A stretch of 54,804 bases of DNA. It comes from Clostridiales bacterium (lineage in GTDB: Bacteria > Bacillota > Clostridia > Oscillospirales > Oscillospiraceae). Below are positions 1 to 9,518 of this stretch, piece after piece. The notes beneath the pieces are model-generated. The model saw only the letters and a program-made list of their open reading frames with translations, was not told the DNA's origin and made no database searches. The position numbers and the translations under genes were made by a program. Position 1 is the stretch's first letter. The number at the start of each line of letters is the position of its first letter. The stretch covers positions 1 through 54,804 of the forward strand of contig CABIYX010000024.1 in the NCBI GenBank assembly GCA_902363045.1, in the 5' to 3' direction.

Positions 1-96
1 CTCTCATTCTAACAGCTTTGGCAACGATGCGGAAAAAGACACGGCTGGCTGCCGTGCCTTAGACCGTAAATACATTGTAATAGGAGGGGGGAAAAC

Positions 97-1770
97 ATGG
101 AACTGCCGCAGAAGCTCCGGGCCGCACTGCTGGCCGCGGACGAAGAATACCTCACCGCCCTGTGCAACAGGGGGACCGTAAACCGGGCCAAAAAGGACCT
201 CACCTCCACACAGCCTGAGGCGCGCGGCACAGACGGGGACGCCGTCACCCTCGCCGTGGGGGACGCCGTCTGCACCATCACCGCCCCCCTGGGAAACAGC
301 ACATGCTCCTGTCCCAGCAGCTCCATGTGCCGCCACCGGATGGCCGCGATCCTATGGCTGAAGGAGCAGTCCGCCCAAACGGCTCCCCCGCCCGGGGAAA
401 CCGCCGACCCAGCGGCGGACGCGCCGCCGGAAGAGACGGCGGAGGAGCTGGCCGCCCTGCTCTCCTCCTATCCCACTCAGACGCTCATCCGGCAGCTGGG
501 AGAACGCCGGGTATCCGCCCTGATCCAGCGGGAGCGCCTCGGCCCGGGGGCGTGCATCCGGGAGGGCCGCACCGTGACCGTGGACCTGCCGTGGTCTCCC
601 GCCACGGTACGCCTGATCGCACCTTTGGAGCACAGCAGCTGCACCTGCCACAGCCGGAGTTTCTGTCTCCACAAGGCGGAGGCCCTGCTCATCTGGCAGC
701 TGCGCCACGGCGTTGTAACCGCGGACGCTCTGCTGTCCGCGCCGGAGGCCGCCGGGCAGGATGGCGCCGAACGCCGCGCGGTCTGTGCCGCCGTTCAGAA
801 CGCCTTGACAGATTGGCTTCGGACCGGACTGAGCCGCCTGCCCCCCTCCTCCCAGGACGCCGCGGAACGGCTGGCCGGCCTGTGCCACACCGGCAGCCTG
901 CCCACCCTGGAGCGGGCCATGCGCCGCCTCCACGGAGAATTACAGCGCTATTTCAGCCGCTCCGCCGCGTTTCGCCCCGAGCTGCTGCTGCGCCGCATGG
1001 GCGACGCGTGGCGGCTGGCCGGCACGCTCCAAACGGCGGAGGGGCCGCGCGTCCTGGAGCTGGCAGGCGTCTTCCGGGAGGAATACCTCCCTGCGGGGGA
1101 TCTGCAGCTCTATCTCCTGGGCCTTCAGGAAGTCGATCTTGCCAGCGGCTATGCCGGAACGATATACTATTTTTGGGAGACACAGCAGCAGCGGTACTAC
1201 ACCTATCGGGACCTGCGCCCCAAATTCTACGACGCCAGACGCCAGCCCGGCCCTGCGGAAACCATTCTCTGGGCGCTGCCCGGGACCCTGCGCCAGATGT
1301 GGAACTGCCGTCTGGACCTCCACGACGCCCGGGCCACGGCTGCGGGAGCCCTCTCCTCCACGGCCCAGTGCCGCGGGACCCTGCTGAAAAAAAGCCCGCC
1401 GGGAGAGATCATTCCGGCGGAAGCGGTCACGGAGGACTTCTCCCTTCTGCTCCCAAGCAGCCGGACCGGACGCCCAGAGCCGGAGCGGCTGGCCATTCTG
1501 CGTCCTGCCCGCTGGGAGGCGCAGAAGTATGATCCGGTGGAGCAGATCTTCTCCCTGCGCCTTCTGGACCGGGAGGACAGAGACATCTGGGTCACAGTCC
1601 GGTACCAGGAACAGGAAAAAGCGGTGGTGGAGGTCCTGGAGGGACTTGTACAGGAAAAAACTCCGGCGTCTGCCGGGCTGCCGGTCTTCTTTGGAAGCCT
1701 CTGGCAGGAAAACGGCCGGCTGTGCCTGTATCCCATCGAATACTTTTCCAATTGGGAGGGGACGCCATGA
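97..1770 (+). CDS. SWIM zinc-finger protein (YehQ-like)
   Basis: The 557-residue protein carries two SWIM-type zinc fingers (CxCx(n)CxH). In the first, C70, C72, C78 and H80 fit; in the second, C182, C184, C190 and H192 fit. The rest shows no enzymatic motif that I recognise. A strong ribosome binding site (AGGAGGGGGG) precedes the ATG. The stop overlaps the next start (ATGA), so translation is coupled to a small gene and then to a DUF4132 giant. SWIM domains bind nucleic acid or protein partners; E. coli yehQ encodes a SWIM protein in the same chromosomal neighbourhood as a DUF4132 gene, a MoxR-type ATPase and a VWA protein. The partner ATPase and VWA genes, if present here, would lie left of the window edge. 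The exact function is unknown. Confidence 0.8.
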   Translation: MELPQKLRAALLAADEEYLTALCNRGTVNRAKKDLTSTQPEARGTDGDAVTLAVGDAVCTITAPLGNSTCSCPSSSMCRHRMAAILWLKEQSAQTAPPPGETADPAADAPPEETAEELAALLSSYPTQTLIRQLGERRVSALIQRERLGPGACIREGRTVTVDLPWSPATVRLIAPLEHSSCTCHSRSFCLHKAEALLIWQLRHGVVTADALLSAPEAAGQDGAERRAVCAAVQNALTDWLRTGLSRLPPSSQDAAERLAGLCHTGSLPTLERAMRRLHGELQRYFSRSAAFRPELLLRRMGDAWRLAGTLQTAEGPRVLELAGVFREEYLPAGDLQLYLLGLQEVDLASGYAGTIYYFWETQQQRYYTYRDLRPKFYDARRQPGPAETILWALPGTLRQMWNCRLDLHDARATAAGALSSTAQCRGTLLKKSPPGEIIPAEAVTEDFSLLLPSSRTGRPEPERLAILRPARWEAQKYDPVEQIFSLRLLDREDRDIWVTVRYQEQEKAVVEVLEGLVQEKTPASAGLPVFFGSLWQENGRLCLYPIEYFSNWEGTP

Positions 1771-2102
1771 ACCCATGTCTGAACGCGATGGAGGCCCGCC
1801 TGACCGATCTTCTGCACACGGGTCTGGACACCGGGGCCGTGGACAGCGCGGCGGACTTCCGGCGTCTGGCGGAGCGGTGCGAGGCCTGCGGGCTCCACAC
1901 CGGCCGCGCGCTGATGGAGCGGGTATCAACTCTGCTGGACGCGCGCGCCCACACTCTTGACAAGCAGGACGCGCCCCTTCTGGAGGCCATCTTTCAAGCG
2001 GAGCATTATATCTCCCTCTGCCGGGAGCGGTGGCAGGAAATCGAGATCCTGAACCGCTGGCAGAGAAACCGGCAAGACAGAGAAGAAGGAGACTTTACAT
2101 GA
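1767..2102 (+). CDS. Small hypothetical protein between SWIM and DUF4132 genes
   Basis: This 111-residue, mostly helical, soluble protein overlaps the SWIM gene by ATGA at its start and the DUF4132 gene by ATGA at its end, so all three are translationally coupled. It has Cys residues near positions 4, 38 and 41 but no clear metal motif, signal peptide or membrane segment. I do not recognise a family. Its fixed position between the SWIM and DUF4132 genes suggests an adaptor in the same complex, which is inference from context only. Confidence 0.7.
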   Translation: MNPCLNAMEARLTDLLHTGLDTGAVDSAADFRRLAERCEACGLHTGRALMERVSTLLDARAHTLDKQDAPLLEAIFQAEHYISLCRERWQEIEILNRWQRNRQDREEGDFT

Positions 2103-5100
2103 ACATCCAACCAAGTAAGCCAAACAAACCGGACTCCCTGGGGCAGCTTTTCCATCTCTGGGGGCTGACCCCAAACAACGAGTCGCTGGCCCGGGCCTAC
2201 CTGACAAACAGCCAGGCAGATGACAGCCTGCTCTCCGGCGCGGAGCGGCAGATATTCCCCTCCTTGGGCTGGCAGGAGCAGCGGAAGATCTCCGAGCTTC
2301 TCAAAGAAGTGACCCGTCCGAACCCCCTGCAAAATCAGGCCAAAGTGCTCAAGTTCCTGTGGGCCGTCGGGCAGAGCAGCGCCGCCCTTGCCGCCCTTTT
2401 TGAGGAACATTACATCAAAATGGCGTCTGACAGCAGCTTCCGCCAGAGATGCCAGGTCCTGGGGCAGGAGGCCGCCGCCGCCATGGACGCAGAGTGTGCC
2501 GCCGCCATGCGGAAATCAGACTATGCGCTGGTGGATCGGCTGCACCAAATCGCCCGGACCTCCCCCGCCGTCCTCCAGTCTGCCGTGGAGCTGATCGCCG
2601 ATCCACAAAACTCCATGGCGGACGGGGTGCTGGCCGGGGTCCTGCTGGCCGCCGCCGCTCCTTCGGAGGAAAAGACCGGCCTTCTGGGATGGCTGACAGG
2701 CGCTCCCTCCGCCGCGAAACGGGTCAAGCCGGGCACATACCTGGAGCGTCAGGTGGAGACCGTCCTGGCGTGGGCCAATGGCATCGTCCGCAGCGGCGTG
2801 TCCTCCGGACTGTCCGACGTGGATGTTGACACACTGACGTCCTATATGCGGACAGGAGATCCCTCGCTCCCAGTGCCGTCCATCTCCCTCCCCACCGCGT
2901 GGCAGGCGCCGCCGGAGGAGTTTTTCAACATACACCTGTGCAACTGCTCCGCCGTAGGGTGCATGGCGGCCGCCGCTATGTTCGGCAGCCGGCACGATGG
3001 GCGCATGGCCTGCGCGCTTCGGGTGATGGCCGGCCTGGAGCCCGGCGGCACGCTGTGGAGTATGCTCTACGCATTTCCGGATGACTGGGACGTCAGCGCT
3101 CTGGACCAGACGCTCCCCCATATTCCCGGTGGCGCGGTCACGCTGCTGCGCTTTATTGGGAAAAGCTACCGCCCGGAGCTTCTGGCGCTCTCGAAAAAGC
3201 TGGTCCGGCGGTACCACGCCTCCGTTGACGAGGCCCTGCGCTATTCCGACGTGGAGGAATACGCCAACCTGTGCTACCTGCTGCCCTCCCCCAAGGATGG
3301 GGAGCGTGACGCCCGGCTGACCCAGATGCGCCAGCGCATCTCAGCGATTTTGGAGCACACCTTTGACCAGGGGCCGCAGCAGGACATTGTCCGCGGCTAT
3401 CTCTCCGGGGAGGGGCGCTTTGCCGACAGCGCAGCCATTCTGAAGCCCATACGCAACGAGTGCCGCTATTACCGGGCCAAGTTGCAGGACATTTTGAACA
3501 CCTACCGTAAAATAGCCGGGTGGGACGAGTTCGCCTGCCGGTGCGTCGTCCTCTCCTGTCTCACCTGCACCGGATACGGCACCTCCGCCTCCTTCCCCAC
3601 GAATGTCAACCAGAAAGAGAACATAGACGCCTTTGTAGACGCCCTCACCGCCCTGGGACTCCCAGTGCGGGACTGCATCACCGTTTTGGCCGCCATGTAT
3701 GAAAACTGGTATCAGGAGTCCGCCAAACAGCAGATCGTGGAGGCTGTACAGGAGCATTTTGTCACCCTGGAGGGACTGGACGCCCTGGCCGACGCCGCGT
3801 TGAACGGCTCCGCCCCCACCCGGGTCATGGCGGTGAACGGACTGGACGCCTTGGCCTCCCGCCCGGAGCGCGCCCAGGAGGGGCGCAAGGCCCTGATCGC
3901 CTGCGCGGGGGACTCGTCCAAGCAGGTGCAGGAGCTGCTGAAGCAGATCTATCTCGCCCACCCGGACTGGGAGCAGGACTATCTCGCCCTGCTCAAAAGC
4001 AAGAAGGGCGCCCAGAGAAGTCTTGCTATACAGACCCTGGTGGGGATCGGCGTGGAGCAGTACCGTTCCATCCTCCAGGAGGCTCTGTCCGCCGAAAAGA
4101 ATTCCAAGCTCATTGACCAGCTCACCGCCGTCCTCGGTATGCCTGCGCCCGGAACCGGAGATGGCTCCTCCCCGGCACAGTCCCCGTCCGAGCTGGCTGC
4201 TCAGGTCCTCAAGGGCGGAAAGAAGCGGAAGGTGCAGTGGCTGCTGGATCAGCCCCTGCCCGCGGTCCGCCGCGCGGACGAGGCTCACACCGCCGCCTCC
4301 GAGGACCAGATCGCCGCCCTCCTTGTGGCCTATGCCGATCTGGGCCGCATGGGCCGCAGCGACGCCGCCGCCGCCATTGCCGCCGACCTGGAGGCCAAGG
4401 ATCTGGAGTCCCTGGCCTGCGAGGTATGGGAGCTGTGGCTCAAGGCGGGAGCCCAGAGCAAAACCAAGTGGGTGCTCTCCTTCACCGCGGTCTTCGGCGG
4501 CGCGGCCATGACCCCCAAGCTCATCCATGCTATCAACGACTGGCCCCAGAATGCCCGGGGAGCCATCGCCTGTGACGCCGTGGCCGCCCTGGCCGTCAGC
4601 CCAGACCCGGCGGCCCTGGTCGCTGTGGACAGTATCTCCCGAAAGTTCAAGTTCCGGCAGGTCAAGGCGGCGGCCGCCGCCGCGCTGGAGAACGCTGCCC
4701 GGGAGCTGGGCATCACGCCGGAGGAGTTGGCGGACCGCATTGTCCCCACGCTGGACTTTTCTCCCGACGGTTCCCGTGTCTTTGATTATGGTCCCCGGCA
4801 GTTCACCGTCCGCCTGACGCCCACTCTGGAGCTGGCTGTGACCACATCCGCCGGAAAGGCGGTCAAGTCCATGCCCGCCCCCGGCAAAAATGACGCTCCG
4901 GACCAGGCCGCTGCCGCCTACGATGCCTATAAGGCGCTGAAGAAACAAATCAAAACCACTGTCAGCGCCCAGCGCGCCCGGCTGGAAATGGCCCTCTCCG
5001 CCCAGCGATGCTGGGACGCCCAGGCCTGGCGGAAGCTGTTTGTGGACAATCCCATCATGCACCAGTTCGCCATCAGCCTCATCTGGGGCGTCTATGAAAA

Positions 5101-5728
5101 CGGCAGACTGGGAGAGACCTTCCGCTATATGGAGGACGGCAGCTTCAATACGGTGGACGAGGAGGAGTACACCCTCCCCGACGGAGGCAGCATCGGTCTT
5201 GTCCACCCCATCGAGCTGACGGATGAGGACCTGGCGGCCTGGAAGCAGCAGCTGGAGGATTACGAGATCACCCAGAGCATCGACCAGCTCTCCCGTCCCA
5301 TCTACCGGCTCCCGGCGGAGCAGGCCCAGGACGCCGCCCTGGAGACCGCGGCAGGACGCAGGCTCAATGACCTCTCCCTGGCGGGCAAGCTCCAGGGCAT
5401 GGGCTGGTACCGGGGCAGCGTGGTGGACGGCGGCGGCTTCTACACCTTCTATCGGGAGGACCCGACCGTTGGGATCGGAGTGGAGCTCCATTTCTCCGGC
5501 AGCTTCGTGGGCGGTGAAAATGAAATGATCACGGTCTATGACGCCGTGTTTTACCGGGCCGGAACGGTGGCGCGCGGCAGCTATTGCTATGACGAACCAA
5601 AAAAAGAGGACATCTTCCCTCTGGGGCAGGTCCCGGCGCGCTATTACAGCGAAATTGTATGGCAGCTGGAGCGGGCTACTGCGTCCAGCACAGAGACTGA
5701 TCCGGACTGGAAGGACAACCGGCTCTGA
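2099..5728 (+). CDS. DUF4132 giant protein (YehI/MolR-like)
   Basis: The protein has 1209 residues, close to the length of E. coli YehI. The start is the ATG that overlaps the preceding stop. The middle (about residues 550-950) is a run of Ala/Leu-rich helical repeats of HEAT type. The C-terminal third carries the DUF4132 hallmark: a W-x-x-L-F then N-P segment, an F-R-x-x-E-D-G segment, a V-H-P-I-E-L segment and the motif QSIDQLSRPIYRL. There is no WGR domain, unlike some MolR proteins. In other bacteria DUF4132 proteins accompany MoxR-AAA/VWA/SWIM gene sets of unknown function, sometimes proposed to act in conflict or stress responses. The family assignment is firm but the function is not known. 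Confidence 0.8.
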   Translation: MNIQPSKPNKPDSLGQLFHLWGLTPNNESLARAYLTNSQADDSLLSGAERQIFPSLGWQEQRKISELLKEVTRPNPLQNQAKVLKFLWAVGQSSAALAALFEEHYIKMASDSSFRQRCQVLGQEAAAAMDAECAAAMRKSDYALVDRLHQIARTSPAVLQSAVELIADPQNSMADGVLAGVLLAAAAPSEEKTGLLGWLTGAPSAAKRVKPGTYLERQVETVLAWANGIVRSGVSSGLSDVDVDTLTSYMRTGDPSLPVPSISLPTAWQAPPEEFFNIHLCNCSAVGCMAAAAMFGSRHDGRMACALRVMAGLEPGGTLWSMLYAFPDDWDVSALDQTLPHIPGGAVTLLRFIGKSYRPELLALSKKLVRRYHASVDEALRYSDVEEYANLCYLLPSPKDGERDARLTQMRQRISAILEHTFDQGPQQDIVRGYLSGEGRFADSAAILKPIRNECRYYRAKLQDILNTYRKIAGWDEFACRCVVLSCLTCTGYGTSASFPTNVNQKENIDAFVDALTALGLPVRDCITVLAAMYENWYQESAKQQIVEAVQEHFVTLEGLDALADAALNGSAPTRVMAVNGLDALASRPERAQEGRKALIACAGDSSKQVQELLKQIYLAHPDWEQDYLALLKSKKGAQRSLAIQTLVGIGVEQYRSILQEALSAEKNSKLIDQLTAVLGMPAPGTGDGSSPAQSPSELAAQVLKGGKKRKVQWLLDQPLPAVRRADEAHTAASEDQIAALLVAYADLGRMGRSDAAAAIAADLEAKDLESLACEVWELWLKAGAQSKTKWVLSFTAVFGGAAMTPKLIHAINDWPQNARGAIACDAVAALAVSPDPAALVAVDSISRKFKFRQVKAAAAAALENAARELGITPEELADRIVPTLDFSPDGSRVFDYGPRQFTVRLTPTLELAVTTSAGKAVKSMPAPGKNDAPDQAAAAYDAYKALKKQIKTTVSAQRARLEMALSAQRCWDAQAWRKLFVDNPIMHQFAISLIWGVYENGRLGETFRYMEDGSFNTVDEEEYTLPDGGSIGLVHPIELTDEDLAAWKQQLEDYEITQSIDQLSRPIYRLPAEQAQDAALETAAGRRLNDLSLAGKLQGMGWYRGSVVDGGGFYTFYREDPTVGIGVELHFSGSFVGGENEMITVYDAVFYRAGTVARGSYCYDEPKKEDIFPLGQVPARYYSEIVWQLERATASSTETDPDWKDNRL

Positions 5729-5762
5729 TTCAAACGATGAAAGCAGCCCGGAGACAAAGACC

Positions 5763-5838
5763 GGCGGGCAAGTCGCAAAGACTTGCCCGCCTCAGTCTGT
5801 AAAGAAACTGAGCAGAGCCGCCCGGTGGGCGGCTCTGC
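5763..5838. terminator. Convergent terminator cluster between DUF4132 gene and eno
   Basis: Three hairpins lie back to back. A perfect 12-bp stem spans 5763-5791 (GGCGGGCAAGTC arm, 5-nt loop), a weaker CTCAGT/ACTGAG stem spans about 5791-5812, and a perfect 12-bp stem with a GGT loop spans 5812-5838. On the minus strand the last is followed by a moderately U-rich TTTCTTT tract, which suits termination of eno. The region separates two convergent genes. Confidence 0.65.
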
Positions 5839-5854
5839 AAGCATCATATCCAGC

Positions 5855-7267
<1,413 letters not shown>

Positions 7268-7291
7268 TCAGCGTGCCTTGGGGCTTGCCCG

Positions 7292-7350
7292 CCCGCCGGG
7301 TCAGTTGGCGATCAAAGTCTCGCCATCCATTTCAGCAGGCTTTTCCAGGC
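7292..7350 (-). repeat. Displaced copy of the gpmI 3-prime end
   Basis: These 59 bp match 7528-7586, the true end of gpmI plus 9 nt beyond its stop, with three mismatches. Read on the minus strand the copy encodes the same last 15 residues (ending ETLIAN) and the same TGA. All three differences are silent third-position changes (Pro, Asp and Gly codons). The copy lies downstream of the gene in the same orientation, separated by a 177-bp insert that contains a structured repeat. Confidence 0.9.
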
Positions 7351-7396
7351 AGCCCAAACGGACAGCTCCGTTTAGGGACCCGTTTTCTTTAAAATG

Positions 7397-7488
7397 CTCG
7401 GCGGAAATCAATTCCGCCTGCGCCAAGGTTTTCGCCGAAGGCGAAAACGCTTGTACGGCGCACAGCGCCGCCCCGCCTGCGGCGGGGG
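7397..7488. repeat. Type A structured repeat, copy 1 (after gpmI)
   Basis: The plus-strand order is CTCGG, then a 7-bp hairpin (GGCGGAA/TTCCGCC, 5-nt loop), then CAAG-hairpin-CTTG with an inner TTTTCGCC/GGCGAAAA stem, then CGGCGC/GCGCCG, then CCCCGCC/GGCGGGG. The same order and geometry recur at 10450, 10664 and 13992 with different stem sequences. A further hairpin (AAACGGA/TCCGTTT) lies just to the left at about 7354-7372. Confidence 0.85.
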
Positions 7489-7536
7489 CATGGGCCGGGA
7501 AAAGCCGCCGTAGTCCAAGTGGGCGCACCCGCCGGG

Positions 7537-9051
7537 TCAGTTGGCGATCAAAGTCTCTCCGTCCATTTCAGCGGGCTTTTCCAGGCCCATGAGGTCCAGC
7601 ATGGTGGGGGCAATGTCGGCCAGACGGCCATCCCGCAGCTGGACGCTGGCGCCCACGATATAGAAGGGGACCAGATTGGTGGTGTGGGCGGTAAAGGGCT
7701 CTCCGTTGGCGTCAGACATCCGTTCAGCGTTGCCGTGGTCGGCGGTGATGAGGGAGACGCCGCCCATTTTGGAGGTGGCCTCCACCACGCGGTTGACACA
7801 CTCGTCCACAGTGGACACAGCCTTGCAGGCGGCCTCATAGACGCCGGTGTGGCCCACCATGTCGCAGTTGGCGAAGTTCAGGATGATCACGTCATAGGCG
7901 CCGCTCTCGATCCGCTTCACGGCCTCCTCGGTGACCTGATAGGCGGACATCTCCGGCTGCAAGTCATAGGTGGCCACCTTGGGGGAGGGGATCAGGCAGC
8001 GGTCCTCGCCGGGGAACACCTCCTCCACGCCGCCGTTGAAGAAGAAGGTGACGTGGGCGTATTTCTCGGTCTCGGCAATGCGCAGCTGAGTCAAGCCCAG
8101 CTTGCTAATATACTCTCCGAAGGTATTGACCAGCTTCTGGTGGGGATAGGCCACCGTGACATTGGGGAGGGTGGCGTCATACTCCGTGGTACACACGAAG
8201 TCCACAGAGAGGAACCCGGTCCGGCGCTGGATGTCCGTGAAGTCCTCATCCACGAAGCAGCGGGCGATCTCCCGGGCGCGGTCGGGGCGGAAGTTGAAGA
8301 AAATAATAGAGTCGTTGTCCCGGATCTGGGCGTTTTTGGCGCATACCACGGGGACCACAAACTCGTCGGTCACCCCGGCGTCATAGGACTTCTGCACAGC
8401 CCCGGCGGCGTCAGGCTCGAAGGCTCCCTCGCCGCAGGCGATGGCGTCATAGGCCTTCTGCACCCGGTCCCAGCGCTTGTCCCGGTCCATGGCGTAGTAG
8501 CGGCCCATGACCGTGGCGATCTGGCCCACACCCAGCTTTTGGATCTCAGCCTGGAGCTGCTCCACATAGCTCTTTCCGGAGCTGGGGGGCACATCCCGCC
8601 CGTCCAGGAAGCAGTGGACATAGACCTTTTCCAGTCCCTGCTCCTTCGCCATCTTCAACAGGGCGAACAGGTGGGTGATGTGGCTGTGGACGCCGCCGTC
8701 AGACAGCAGGCCCATCAGATGAAGGGCGGAGCCCCACTCCCGGCAGTTGGACATGGCGTCCAGATAGGCCGGATTTTTGAAGAACTCGCCGCTCTCAATG
8801 TCGCGGCTGATGTGGGGCAGGTCCTGAAAGACCACCCGGCCGGCCCCCATGTTGGTGTGGCCCACCTCGCTGTTGCCCATCTGGCCCTCCGGCAGGCCCA
8901 CATCCAGTCCGGAGGCGGACAGCCGGCAGCCGGGGAAGTCCCGGAAGATCCGGTCCAGATTTGGGGTGGGGGCGTTGACCACCGCGTTGCCCGCAGAGGG
9001 ACCCTCCAGCCCAAATCCGTCCATGATGATCAAAGTAGTCGGTGTTTTCAT
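7537..9051 (-). CDS. gpmI: 2,3-bisphosphoglycerate-independent phosphoglycerate mutase
   Basis: The enzyme interconverts 3- and 2-phosphoglycerate using two metal ions and a phosphoserine intermediate. The 504-residue length is normal. Visible motifs are the N-terminal metal segment IIMDGFGLEG, the nucleophile serine in MGNSEVGHTNMGAG, the HSH segment in GGVHSHITH and the C-terminal metal motif DHGNAERM. The ATG at 9051 follows GGAG by 8 nt; upstream in-frame codons lie in a hairpin-rich leader and are not used. It sits between tpiA and eno in the glycolytic run. Its last 15 codons and stop are repeated downstream at 7292-7350. Confidence 0.97.
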   Translation of the reverse strand: MKTPTTLIIMDGFGLEGPSAGNAVVNAPTPNLDRIFRDFPGCRLSASGLDVGLPEGQMGNSEVGHTNMGAGRVVFQDLPHISRDIESGEFFKNPAYLDAMSNCREWGSALHLMGLLSDGGVHSHITHLFALLKMAKEQGLEKVYVHCFLDGRDVPPSSGKSYVEQLQAEIQKLGVGQIATVMGRYYAMDRDKRWDRVQKAYDAIACGEGAFEPDAAGAVQKSYDAGVTDEFVVPVVCAKNAQIRDNDSIIFFNFRPDRAREIARCFVDEDFTDIQRRTGFLSVDFVCTTEYDATLPNVTVAYPHQKLVNTFGEYISKLGLTQLRIAETEKYAHVTFFFNGGVEEVFPGEDRCLIPSPKVATYDLQPEMSAYQVTEEAVKRIESGAYDVIILNFANCDMVGHTGVYEAACKAVSTVDECVNRVVEATSKMGGVSLITADHGNAERMSDANGEPFTAHTTNLVPFYIVGASVQLRDGRLADIAPTMLDLMGLEKPAEMDGETLIAN

Positions 9052-9092
9052 ATCGTTGTCTCCTATTTCACTTGTCCGAAGGACACCTGATT

Positions 9093-9193
9093 CCCCCTCG
9101 GAGAGCGGAGGGGGCACACGGGGGGAACTGGTTCCCGCCCGTGAGAGCCGACCGCCGCGCAGCGGCCATTTTCCGCAGAAAATGTTCGGCTCT
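9093..9193. other. Hairpin-dense leader upstream of gpmI
   Basis: Three consecutive structures fill the gap before gpmI. The first is a CCCCCTC/GAGGGGG hairpin (9093-9114). The second is a 12-bp hairpin with one bulged G and a 2-nt loop (9117-9143). The third is a three-way junction (9144-9193) whose outer stem AGAGCCGA/TCGGCTCT encloses CCGC/GCGG and CATTTT/AAAATG hairpins. They could act as leader structures, mRNA-processing barriers or the remains of another repeat. I recognise no known riboswitch. Confidence 0.5.
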
Positions 9194-9194
9194 T

Positions 9195-9242
9195 TTACTC
9201 CTGATTAGCGGCGTTGATGATCTCCACAAAGTCAGCGGGCTT
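9195..9242 (-). repeat. Displaced copy of the tpiA 3-prime end
   Basis: These 48 bp are identical to 9519-9566, the last 15 codons plus TAA stop of tpiA (protein end ADFVEIINAANQE). The next part of tpiA reappears at 9360-9382 as an exact 23-nt match to 9574-9596. In the intact gene those two blocks start 55 nt apart; here they start 165 nt apart because a type B unit sits between them. Confidence 0.92.
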
Positions 9243-9350
9243 TCGTCGCCGCAAAGTCCGCCGCACTCCGCTTCCGCCAGGCGAAAGCGGAGCAATGCTT
9301 CCTTGCGCCTCCTCTCCGAATGGGACCCGCTTTGCTGGGCTCCCATTCGG
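9243..9350. repeat. Type B structured repeat, unit 1
   Basis: This unit of about 108 bp begins TCGTCGCCGCAAAGTCCG. It contains a hairpin with an 8-bp outer stem (CTCCGCTT/AAGCGGAG) and a 4-bp inner stem, the linker CTTGCGCCTCCTCTCC, and a second hairpin (CGAATGGGA/TCCCATTCG enclosing CCC-8nt-GGG). It interrupts a copy of the tpiA end between two segments that adjoin in the real gene, which is direct evidence that the unit was inserted as a module. Confidence 0.85.
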
Positions 9351-9359
9351 TTGGAAGCT

Positions 9360-9382
9360 GCTCCGCCGATCAGGCCGCCGTC
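9360..9382 (-). repeat. Internal fragment of tpiA between type B units
   Basis: An exact 23-nt match to tpiA codons at 9574-9596 (the GGLIGGA region). It continues the displaced tpiA end at 9195-9242 after interruption by type B unit 1, and is followed at once by type B unit 2. Confidence 0.85.
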
Positions 9383-9490
9383 TCGTCGTCGCAAAGTCCG
9401 TTCCGTGTGGAACGCCCTGTCGGGCATTCCACACTGCACTCCCTTGCTCCTCCTCTCCCCACGCGACCCATTTCATTGGGCTCGCGCGGG
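9383..9490. repeat. Type B structured repeat, unit 2
   Basis: It has the same order and length as unit 1: TCGTCGTCGCAAAGTCCG, a first hairpin with an 8-bp outer stem (GTGTGGAA/TTCCACAC) and 4-bp inner stem, the linker CTTGCTCCTCCTCTCC, and a second hairpin enclosing CCC-8nt-GGG. The linkers are nearly identical to those of unit 1 while both stem sequences differ and still pair, apart from one mismatch in the second hairpin. It lies between the displaced tpiA pieces and the true tpiA end. Confidence 0.85.
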
Positions 9491-9518
9491 GGCCCCGGAT
9501 ACGATGTGGACGGCTGGC

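Noticed and set aside
7301..7528. A 75-codon frame ending with the gpmI C-terminus
   Set aside because: It is the displaced gpmI end read through the repeat; there is no start signal, so I list it as a repeat and not as a gene.
7519..9090. Long plus-strand open frames opposite gpmI, tpiA, pgk and the EF-G-like gene
   Set aside because: All mirror firmly identified minus-strand genes and show no protein features of their own.
9195..9476. A 93-codon frame ending with the tpiA C-terminus
   Set aside because: Same reason: displaced tpiA end read through type B units, without a ribosome binding site.
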